Source: Candidatus Bipolaricaulota bacterium (lineage in GTDB: Bacteria; Bipolaricaulota; Bipolaricaulia; RBG-16-55-9). Taken from it: a stretch of 11,309 bases of DNA. Below the pieces are notes generated by a model. It saw only the letters and a list, made by a program, of their open reading frames with translations, ran no database searches and was not told the DNA's origin. A program made the translations under genes and the position numbers. Each line of letters starts with the position of its first letter. Position 1 is the stretch's first letter. Location of the stretch: NCBI GenBank assembly GCA_027021605.1, contig JALUUA010000141.1:1-11309 (forward strand). The letters are read 5' to 3'. Of the stretch, positions 5,957 to 11,309 are shown piece by piece.

Positions 5957-7153
5957 ATGAGCACAAATGCAGATCTATTCGCAAAGTGCGAGGCGTTTGT
6001 GGCTTCCCGCGAAGCCAAGGCCCTGGGGTATTATCCCTACTTTAAGCCCGTCTCCACCGCCGAGGACACCGAGGTGATCATCGAGGGCCACAAGGTGCTG
6101 ATGCTGGGCTCGAACAACTACCTGGGGCTTACGACCCACCCCAAGGTCGTGGAGGCCGCCGTCGAGGCCGTCCGGAAGTACGGCACCTCCAGCTGCGGCT
6201 CCCGGTTCCTCAACGGGACGCTCGACCTGCACCGCCGGCTGGAGGAGCGCCTGGCGGAGTTCCTCCGGCGGGAGGCCGCCCTCGTGTTCTCCACGGGCTT
6301 TCAGACGAACCTGGGGACGATCTCGGCGCTCGTGGGCAAGGGCGACGTGGTGATCTCCGACAAGTGGAACCACGCGAGCATCGTCGATGGGGCCCGGCTT
6401 TCGTACGGGGAGTTTCGCCGCTTCCGCCACAACGACATGGGGGACCTCGAGAAGGTGCTCAAGGACTGCCCCGAGGAGGCGGGCAAGCTGATCGTCGTGG
6501 ACGGGCTCTTCTCCATGGAGGGGGACCTCTCGCCCCTGGACGAGATCACGAAGCTGGCCAAGCGCTACGGCGCGCGGGTGATGGTGGACGACGCCCACGG
6601 CCTGGGGGTCATGGGCGAGCACGGGCGCGGGACCGCCGAGCACTTCGGTGTCGAAGACGAGATCGACCTCGTCATGGGAACCTTCAGCAAGTCGTTCGCG
6701 TCGTTGGGCGGGGTGATCGCGGGGGACGCGTACGTCATCGAATACATCCAGCATCACGCCCGCTCGATGATCTTCAGCGCCTCGATGCCCCCCGCGGCGG
6801 TGGCCGCCGTCCTGGCGGCCTTGGAGATCATCGAGAAGGAGCCCGAACGCCGAAAGCAGCTGTGGAAGAACGCCCGCAAGATGCTCCACGGCCTTAAGGA
6901 GCTGGGGTTCGACACGGGCTGCTCCCAGACCCCCGTGATCCCCATCGTCGTGGGGGACATGTTCAAGGCCCTCGAGATGTGGAAGCGGCTCTTTGAGGCG
7001 GGCGTCTACGTCAACGTGGTGCTGCCGCCCGCGGTGCCCCCCGACCGGGCGCTGCTGCGCACGAGCTACATGGCCACCCACACCGACAAGCAGCTCGACT
7101 TCGCCCTGGAAGTCTTCGAGAGGGTCGGGCGGGCGTGCGGGCTGATCCCTTAG
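5957..7153 (+). CDS. PLP-dependent alpha-oxoamine synthase, serine palmitoyltransferase-like
   Basis: The 398-aa product is a fold-type I PLP enzyme that condenses an amino acid with an acyl-CoA and releases CO2 and CoA. Seen: GSNNYLGL (51-58), SRFLNGTLDLH (82-92), STGFQTNLG (112-120), NHAS with the PLP-stacking H139, VDGLFSMEGD (181-190), DDAHGLG with D211 and H214, and GTFSKSFASLGG with the PLP lysine K245. Near the C-terminus PPDRALLRTS supplies substrate-binding arginines. The blocks GSRFLNGTLD, GTFSKSxASLGG and HHARSMIFSASM match Bacteroides-type serine palmitoyltransferase better than glycine C-acetyltransferase (Kbl) or BioF, as I recall these families. ATG at 5957 has GAGGGG 6 bases upstream. 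The preceding SDR is 10 bases away. Automated tools may call it Kbl. The family is certain, the SPT assignment about 65 percent. Confidence 0.95.
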   Translation: MSTNADLFAKCEAFVASREAKALGYYPYFKPVSTAEDTEVIIEGHKVLMLGSNNYLGLTTHPKVVEAAVEAVRKYGTSSCGSRFLNGTLDLHRRLEERLAEFLRREAALVFSTGFQTNLGTISALVGKGDVVISDKWNHASIVDGARLSYGEFRRFRHNDMGDLEKVLKDCPEEAGKLIVVDGLFSMEGDLSPLDEITKLAKRYGARVMVDDAHGLGVMGEHGRGTAEHFGVEDEIDLVMGTFSKSFASLGGVIAGDAYVIEYIQHHARSMIFSASMPPAAVAAVLAALEIIEKEPERRKQLWKNARKMLHGLKELGFDTGCSQTPVIPIVVGDMFKALEMWKRLFEAGVYVNVVLPPAVPPDRALLRTSYMATHTDKQLDFALEVFERVGRACGLIP

Positions 7154-7215
7154 CCTTAGCCCTGGCTTGAGTCTTAATCGTGGTTTTGATCTTGATCTTG
7201 GTCGCAGTCGCACGC
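7154..7215. repeat. Degenerate hexanucleotide run between the SPT-like gene and the exporter
   Basis: The spacer is built of related 6-mers: CTTAGC units, then TTGAGT/CTTAAT-like units, then TTGATC twice (7186-7191 and 7192-7197) and TCGCAG/TCGCAC. It looks like eroded slippage products. No open reading frame of note is present. Confidence 0.45.
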
Positions 7216-7221
7216 TAAGCT
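7192..7221 (+). promoter_or_regulatory. Possible promoter of the ABC exporter genes
   Basis: TTGATC (7192-7197), an 18-base spacer and TAAGCT (7216-7221) lie about 27 bases before the ATG of the ATPase gene. The -10 hexamer is identical to the one proposed for tRNA-Val. The match to consensus is modest and the -35 lies in low-complexity sequence. Confidence 0.35.
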
Positions 7222-7248
7222 ACTCAAAAGCGGGGAGGGCAGGCTGCG

Positions 7249-7977
7249 ATGATCCGGGTGACGAACCTCCACAAGCGCTTTGGGGACTTCGTGGCCGTTG
7301 AAGACGTCGGTTTCGAGGCCCGACCCGGGGAGATCTTTGGGCTGTTGGGCCCCAACGGCGCGGGGAAGACGACCACCCTGCGGATGATCGCGACGATCCT
7401 CAAGCCCACCCGGGGCGAGATCACCGTCGCCGGGTTCGACGCCCTCAAAGAACCCGAACAGGTCCGCCGGCACCTGGGGGTGCTGAGCGAGCACACGGGC
7501 CTCTACGACCGCCTCACCGCCGAGGAGAACGTCCGCTACTTCGCGCGCCTGCGGGACCTGCCCGAGGACGAAATCCAAAGGCGCATGGACGAGATCTTCC
7601 CCCGGCTGGGCATCGACGAGTACGCCCACAAGCGCGCCGGGACCCTGTCGAAGGGCATGAAGCAGAAGGTGGCTTTGGCGATCGCCCTCATCCATGACCC
7701 GCCCGTGCTGCTCTTCGACGAGCCCACCTCGGGGCTCGACGTGATGTCGTCCCGCAGCGTGCGCTCATTTCTGGAGAGCTTCCGGGGAACGGACAAGACC
7801 GTTTTGCTCTCCACGCATCTCATGCCGGAGGCCGAGCGACTGTGCGACCGCATCGGGATCGTCCACAAGGGGCGGATCGTCGCCCTCGGCACGGTGGAGG
7901 AGCTCCGGAGTCTGAGCGGCAAGCGCGAGCTGGAGGACGTCTTCGTGGAACTCGTCGAGGGAGGCGGTGAGCTCTAG
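7249..7977 (+). CDS. natA: ABC-2 type exporter ATP-binding protein, NatA-like
   Basis: This 242-aa cytoplasmic ATPase would power the permease encoded next. Seen: Walker A GPNGAGKT (34-41), the Q-loop region LGVLSEHTGLYDRLT (76-90), the ABC signature as LSKGM (133-137), Walker B VLLFDE (153-158), the D-loop SGLD and the H-loop STH (H190). HTGLYDRLTAEENVRYFARL is characteristic of the NatA (sodium efflux) group, but the same group includes drug, lipid and unknown exporters, so the cargo is open. ATG at 7249 has GGGGAGGG 9 bases upstream. Its stop codon shares one base with the permease GTG start. It lies 95 bases after the SPT-like gene on the same strand. NatA is a family label, not proven orthology. 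Confidence 0.95.
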   Translation: MIRVTNLHKRFGDFVAVEDVGFEARPGEIFGLLGPNGAGKTTTLRMIATILKPTRGEITVAGFDALKEPEQVRRHLGVLSEHTGLYDRLTAEENVRYFARLRDLPEDEIQRRMDEIFPRLGIDEYAHKRAGTLSKGMKQKVALAIALIHDPPVLLFDEPTSGLDVMSSRSVRSFLESFRGTDKTVLLSTHLMPEAERLCDRIGIVHKGRIVALGTVEELRSLSGKRELEDVFVELVEGGGEL

Positions 7978-9179
7978 TGCGCGGGCGACACGTCGCGCTC
8001 GTGTGGCAGAAGGAGCTGCTGGACACGATCCGCGATCGAAGAACGCTTACGATGATGATCGTGGTTCCCCTGCTGCTTACGCCCGTTCTCGTGCTGGGGC
8101 CGAGCGTGCTGCGCCAGAGCCAAGAAGAATCCCAACAGCAGCAGCTCCAGAGCGTGGCCGTCGTAAACGGCCAAGAGGCCCCGGAGCTGCTCGCGTTTTT
8201 GAGGGACAGCGGCCTTTTGCGGGTAGTGAGCGTGCCCAACCCCGAAGAGGCTCTGAAGGAGGGCAGGGTGCAGGCGGTGCTCCTCGTGCCCGAGGGCTTT
8301 GCGGAGCGGCTCGCCCGGGAGGACGAGCCCCCCGAGGTGGTCCTGAAGTTTGACATCTCCCGCTCGAAGTCCCGCACGGCCCACGAGAAGCTCGCGCAGC
8401 TGCTCCGCGCGTACCGGGAACGGGTCGTAATCGAGCGCCTGCAGAGGAGGGGCCTCTCCCCGCAGCTTGTGCAACCGTTTGCGGTGCGCTCCGAGGTCAT
8501 TGAGGTCGAGCAGCGCGTGAGCGGGTTCCTCCTGAGCATGCTCCTGCCCCTGTTTTTGGTGTTGTGGGCCGCCGTGGGAGGGTCGCAGACGGCCATCGAC
8601 GTCACCGCCGGGGAGAAGGAGCGCGGGACCCTCGAGTCGCTGCTGGTGACCCCGCCGAGGCGCTCGAGCTTCGTGGTCGGGAAGTTTCTCACGATCACCA
8701 CGGTGACGCTGGGGGCCACGGCCCTGTCGCTGGCGGGGTTTGCCCTCTCTCTGGCCCTGGGGAAGCGGTTCCTCCCCGAGAGCGAGTTCTTCGGGCGGCT
8801 CGGCTTCGCGCTCGAGCCCGGGGTGCTGCTCCTCCTCTTGGGGGTCATGACGCTCATCTCCGCGATGATGAGCGCGCTCACGTTTACGCTCTACCTTTGG
8901 ACCCGCAACTTCAAGGAGGCCCAGACCTACGCCTCCTACCTCTCGTTCGCGGTGATGTTCCCCGCCTTTTACGTCGCGTTCACGGACCCGCCCACCTCGC
9001 TGCCCGCGATGCTGATCCCCGTCTACAACGTGACGGTGGTGATCAAGGAGCTGATCCTGGGGGACGTTCGATGGGACCACATCGGCGCGACGCTGCTCAG
9101 CTCCGGGGCCTACTTGGTGCTCAGCTTGGCCCTGGCCGTAAGGGTCTTCCAGAACGAGCGCGTGCTCTTTCGACAGTGA
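7977..9179 (+). CDS. natB: ABC-2 type exporter permease, NatB-like
   Basis: This is the membrane partner of the ATPase, 400 aa. Topology by eye: one membrane segment near the N-terminus (about 24-44), a large extracytoplasmic domain (about 45-180, beginning with a Gln-rich stretch SQQQQLQS), then five segments at about 182-202, 235-262, 280-307, 318-336 and 370-390. This layout and the cytoplasmic motif EKERGTLESLLVTP (213-226) are typical of NatB/ABC-2 family 3 permeases. The start is GTG at 7977, overlapping the ATPase TAG by one base, with GGAGG about a dozen bases upstream, so translation is coupled. The exported substrate cannot be read from the sequence: sodium, a peptide or a lipid are all possible. 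The neighbouring lipid-type genes make a lipid worth testing. Confidence 0.94.
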   Translation: MRGRHVALVWQKELLDTIRDRRTLTMMIVVPLLLTPVLVLGPSVLRQSQEESQQQQLQSVAVVNGQEAPELLAFLRDSGLLRVVSVPNPEEALKEGRVQAVLLVPEGFAERLAREDEPPEVVLKFDISRSKSRTAHEKLAQLLRAYRERVVIERLQRRGLSPQLVQPFAVRSEVIEVEQRVSGFLLSMLLPLFLVLWAAVGGSQTAIDVTAGEKERGTLESLLVTPPRRSSFVVGKFLTITTVTLGATALSLAGFALSLALGKRFLPESEFFGRLGFALEPGVLLLLLGVMTLISAMMSALTFTLYLWTRNFKEAQTYASYLSFAVMFPAFYVAFTDPPTSLPAMLIPVYNVTVVIKELILGDVRWDHIGATLLSSGAYLVLSLALAVRVFQNERVLFRQ

Positions 9180-9191
9180 TCCCCGTTGGGC

Positions 9192-9217
9192 GTTGCGTCT
9201 GTCGGTTGCGTCTGTCG
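9192..9217. repeat. Perfect 13-bp tandem duplication in the natB-dprA spacer
   Basis: GTTGCGTCTGTCG occurs at 9192-9204 and again at 9205-9217. A partial match (GTTGGGC) precedes it. The spacer (9180-9341, 162 bases) otherwise holds no gene, clear terminator or clear promoter. Confidence 0.92.
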
Positions 9218-9242
9218 ACGGATAGAAAACGGATTAACGGAT
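9218..9242. repeat. Three ACGGAT direct repeats
   Basis: ACGGAT begins at 9218, 9229 and 9237, directly after the 13-bp duplication and separated by A-rich bases. Spacings of 11 and 8 are close to one helical turn. It may be a binding site for a regulator of dprA or chance; there is no further support. Confidence 0.4.
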
Positions 9243-9341
9243 GCGGGAAGGAGAGGGCACCGGGCACGCTTGCAGTTTGCCGATGGGGCCAGTCGTCTGA
9301 GGGCATCGGGAACGAATAAGGAATGAACAGCGTGATGGACC

Positions 9342-10505
9342 ATGGAAGAGGAGGAGAGGACCCCGGAGGATCTCCACCAAAAGCGCTACTGGATCGCGCT
9401 CAACCTCCTGCCGGAGTTGGGCCCTCGGCGCGTTCAAGCCCTCCTGCGCAGCTTTGAGTCCCCCCGGGAGATCTTCGAGGCACCCCCGGAGCGGATCGCG
9501 GAGATCCCCGAGCTTAAGCGCTTCGCGTCCCGTTGGCCGCGGATGTGTCGCGAGGCCCTCCACGAAGCCGAAGCGGAGCTCTCCCGCCTCAAAGAGCACA
9601 AGCTGAGCGCGCTCACGCTGGCCGACCCCGACTACCCAAAGCCCTTGAGGGCGCTGGACGACCCGCCCCCGGTGCTCTACGTGCGGGGAACGTATGAGTC
9701 AAGGGATGAGTTAGCCATCGCGATCGTGGGCACCCGGCGGCCCTCCTCCTACGGGCGGCGGGTGGCGGAGCGCCTGGCCCGCGAGCTGGGGGCGATGGGC
9801 TTTACGATCGTAAGCGGGCTGGCACGGGGCATCGACACCGCGGCCCACCGCGGGGCCCTGAAGGCGGGGGCGCGCACGATCGCGGTGTTGGGCGGCGGGT
9901 TCGCCCACTTCTACCCCCAGGAGAACCGCCGCTTGGGGGACGAGATCGCGGGGTCGGGGGCGGTACTGAGCGAGTTCCCCGTCGAGCTGCCGCCGGACCG
10001 CTGGACCTTCCCCCGCAGGAACCGGGTGATCAGCGGGCTCTCCCGGGGGACGATCGTGGTGGAGGCCCCCGAGCGGAGCGGGGCGCTCATCACCGCCCGT
10101 CTCGCTCTGGAGCAGGGGCGGGAGGTGTTCGCCGTCCCCGGCCCGATCACCCAGGAGACGAGCGCCGGAGTGCATAAACTCATCCAGCAGGGGGCAAAGC
10201 TCATCACGGACGTGGACGACGTTCTGGAGGAGTTCGCGGACCTTAAGCGCACCTTAAGCGCGCGCAGGGGGGCTGCCGCCCCCGCTCCCGCGATGGCCGG
10301 GCGCCCACAGCCGCAGTCGCAGCCGCAGCTCTCGCCCCTGGAGCAGGGGGTGTTGAACGCCTTGGAGTTCGACCCCCTGCACTTTAACGACGTGGTGGAG
10401 CGGACCCGCCTCTCCCCCTCGGAGGTCTCGTTGGCGCTGCTGCAGCTCGTGATGAAGGGGCTCGTGGAGGAGCTGGAGGGGAAGCGCTACGCCAAGCTTC
10501 CTTGA
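9342..10505 (+). CDS. dprA: DNA-processing protein DprA (Smf)
   Basis: DprA protects incoming single-stranded DNA and loads RecA in natural transformation; it is also kept in many bacteria not known to be competent. The 387-aa product has an N-terminal helix-hairpin-helix-like domain (about 13-60, LLPELGPRRVQALLRSF), the Rossmann-like DprA core with AIVGTRRPSSYG (127-138), SGLARGIDTAAHRGAL (158-173), FPRRNRVISGLS (223-234) and SGALITARLALEQGREVFAVPG (246-267), a low-complexity linker (305-328, ending PQPQSQPQ) and a C-terminal winged-helix domain (329-387). In the late core motif the usual asparagine (SxGxNxLIxxGA) is histidine. ATG at 9342 is the first possible start, since a stop lies at 9333-9335. 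Its ribosome site is weak (AAGGAA, far upstream). It follows natB by 162 bases and seems to stand alone. Confidence 0.96.
   Translation: MEEEERTPEDLHQKRYWIALNLLPELGPRRVQALLRSFESPREIFEAPPERIAEIPELKRFASRWPRMCREALHEAEAELSRLKEHKLSALTLADPDYPKPLRALDDPPPVLYVRGTYESRDELAIAIVGTRRPSSYGRRVAERLARELGAMGFTIVSGLARGIDTAAHRGALKAGARTIAVLGGGFAHFYPQENRRLGDEIAGSGAVLSEFPVELPPDRWTFPRRNRVISGLSRGTIVVEAPERSGALITARLALEQGREVFAVPGPITQETSAGVHKLIQQGAKLITDVDDVLEEFADLKRTLSARRGAAAPAPAMAGRPQPQSQPQLSPLEQGVLNALEFDPLHFNDVVERTRLSPSEVSLALLQLVMKGLVEELEGKRYAKLP
10240..10261 (+). repeat. Perfect 11-bp tandem duplication in the dprA linker
   Basis: ACCTTAAGCGC occurs at 10240-10250 and 10251-10261. As 11 is not a multiple of 3, the copies are read in different frames (DLKR, then TLSA). 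About 45 bases on, four related hexamers (CCACAG, CCGCAG, TCGCAG, CCGCAG; 10305-10328) encode PQPQSQPQ. Confidence 0.9.
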
Positions 10506-10527
10506 CGATTCCGCGACGCCCGGGGGA

Positions 10528-10557
10528 TTGACATGCGTCCCCCATGTGTTGTATACG
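10528..10557 (+). promoter_or_regulatory. Promoter of the terminal membrane-protein gene, with an operator-like inverted repeat
   Basis: A perfect TTGACA (10528-10533), an 18-base spacer and TATACG (10552-10557) precede the ATG at 10611 by 53 bases. Between the boxes lies the inverted repeat ACATG-N7-CATGT (10531-10547). A second inverted repeat, GGGGGA/TCCCCC (10522-10527 with 10538-10543), overlaps the -35 box. A repressor could bind here. It is the best promoter match I found in the window. Confidence 0.6.
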
Positions 10558-10610
10558 TACGCCCACTTCTCAGCGGTTCCGAGAGCGGGGATCGGAGGAG
10601 GTGACGGGGG

Positions 10611-11309
10611 ATGAGAGTCCTGCGGAGGGCCCTGGGGATGCTGGCGATCTCGTTTGGGGTCGTTTTGGTCCTCTTGGTCCTGTCCTCTGCCTTCCTGCTG
10701 ATCTTCGTGATCCCCCTCGTCCCCTTACTGCTCATCGCTGCGGGAAGGGCGCTGGTCCTGAGGAAGACCGGCACGGGGATCGAGATCCTCGCCATGGTTG
10801 CGGGGATCTCCCTGGCCCTCCTGGCTTGGGGGGATTGGAACTTCGATCTCACCGGCTTGCAGCTCCGCCCTCAAGCCGCTCTCAGGTGGCACATCCAGCG
10901 GCATCCCGATCGAGAACAAGCCTCTCAGTTGTGGAGGAAGGTCCAAGCGGTTGTGGAGGAGGCCCGACGCTCGGGGAACCCCGGGGTGCGGGATAAGGCG
11001 TCGTGGAAGCTTCTTTCTATGGTCTCTGCCGTTGAAGAGGGATGGATCCTGCAGGGGGTGGACGAGGAGCTGGGGGCGGGGATGAAAGTGGATCTGGTCT
11101 GGGTTAAAGAGGACCCGCAGTTGGCCGGGGGAGCTAGGGTGCTTGTGCTGACCCAGATCGCGGGTGAGGGGCGCCCGCAAGAGGTCGTCGAGTGGTTAAA
11201 GGTCGCGTTGGGCCGGATCGATTCGTTCCAGAACGCTGCCCGCGCCCAGCTGGCCGCCGTCGGCTACCTGTTCGAGAAGCCTCAGAACAACGCGAATCTG
11301 TCGGAAGTG
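10611..11309 (+). CDS. Unrecognised membrane protein, 5' part (3' end outside window)
   Basis: A frame of 233 codons is open from ATG at 10611 to the last base of the window without a stop. The ATG has GGAGGAGGTGA about 7 bases upstream, an excellent ribosome site, and a good promoter upstream. Residues 8-49 are strongly hydrophobic (one long or two short membrane segments, after the basic start MRVLRRA), and residues 57-73 form another segment. From residue 85 the protein is soluble and probably alpha-helical, with LWRKVQAVVEEARRSG, DKASWKLLSMVSAVEEGW and, later, VDLVWVKEDPQ and EVVEWLKVALGRIDSF. I know no family with this pattern. The anchored helical domain might be a sensor or a TPR-like scaffold, but nothing shows that directly. 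Codon use is slightly less GC-rich than in its neighbours. Confidence 0.82.
   Translation, partial: MRVLRRALGMLAISFGVVLVLLVLSSAFLLIFVIPLVPLLLIAAGRALVLRKTGTGIEILAMVAGISLALLAWGDWNFDLTGLQLRPQAALRWHIQRHPDREQASQLWRKVQAVVEEARRSGNPGVRDKASWKLLSMVSAVEEGWILQGVDEELGAGMKVDLVWVKEDPQLAGGARVLVLTQIAGEGRPQEVVEWLKVALGRIDSFQNAARAQLAAVGYLFEKPQNNANLSEV

Noticed and set aside
3735..5960. 741-codon plus-strand open frame
   Set aside because: It is antisense to folB and the phosphoesterase and then out of frame in the SDR gene, all of which carry family motifs. Its own product is a Gly/Pro/Arg-rich low-complexity chain typical of a shadow frame in GC-rich DNA.
1..11309. Mobile element, CRISPR array, phage genes or toxin-antitoxin pair
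   Set aside because: I found no transposase or integrase motifs, no regularly spaced repeats longer than 13 bp and no terminal inverted repeats; the tRNA gene shows no duplicated 3' end as an attachment site within the window.

Overview
The window is a GC-rich bacterial chromosomal segment, dense in protein-coding genes. Strong purine-rich ribosome binding sites, stop/start overlaps and an encoded CCA tail on the tRNA all point to Bacteria. By eye GC is well above 60 percent; I did not compute it. No gene fixes the phylum. The mix of an archaeal-type ICC-like phosphoesterase, a short RNase E/G and an SPT-like enzyme suggests a deep-branching, possibly thermophilic lineage (Bipolaricaulota/Acetothermia-like would be my guess, low confidence). 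I see no phage, insertion sequence, CRISPR array or rRNA.

Layout. (1) Bases 2-553, plus strand: the 3' part of a glyceraldehyde-3-phosphate dehydrogenase gene, cut by the window edge right after the catalytic cysteine. (2) Bases 659-4682, minus strand: a probable operon read as ICC-like metallophosphoesterase, folB, folK, rng (RNase E/G), an uncharacterised 281-aa protein. It is followed by tRNA-Val(CAC), which has its own promoter. Gaps inside the operon are 5-28 bases, and folK overlaps rng. (3) Bases 4888-9179, plus strand, divergent: an extended SDR (epimerase/3-beta-HSD-like), a PLP-dependent alpha-oxoamine synthase that looks most like serine palmitoyltransferase, then a NatA/NatB-type ABC-2 exporter. 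(4) Bases 9342-10505: dprA. (5) Bases 10611-11309: the 5' part of an unrecognised membrane protein gene that runs off the window, with a good promoter and RBS.

How the genes work together. folB and folK catalyse consecutive steps of tetrahydrofolate synthesis. They share a transcript with an RNA-processing enzyme. The SDR and SPT-like genes are 10 bases apart and probably act in one pathway: either long-chain-base/sphingolipid formation or threonine-to-glycine breakdown. Sequence motifs favour the first. The following ABC exporter could belong to the same unit or be independent.

The most unusual points are these. The rng reading frame has no ATG, GTG or TTG at its conserved N-terminus but has an ATT codon ideally spaced from a strong Shine-Dalgarno. 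The RNase lacks the zinc-link cysteines. There are several perfect 11-13 bp tandem duplications scattered in genes and spacers, one of which changes reading frame inside dprA.
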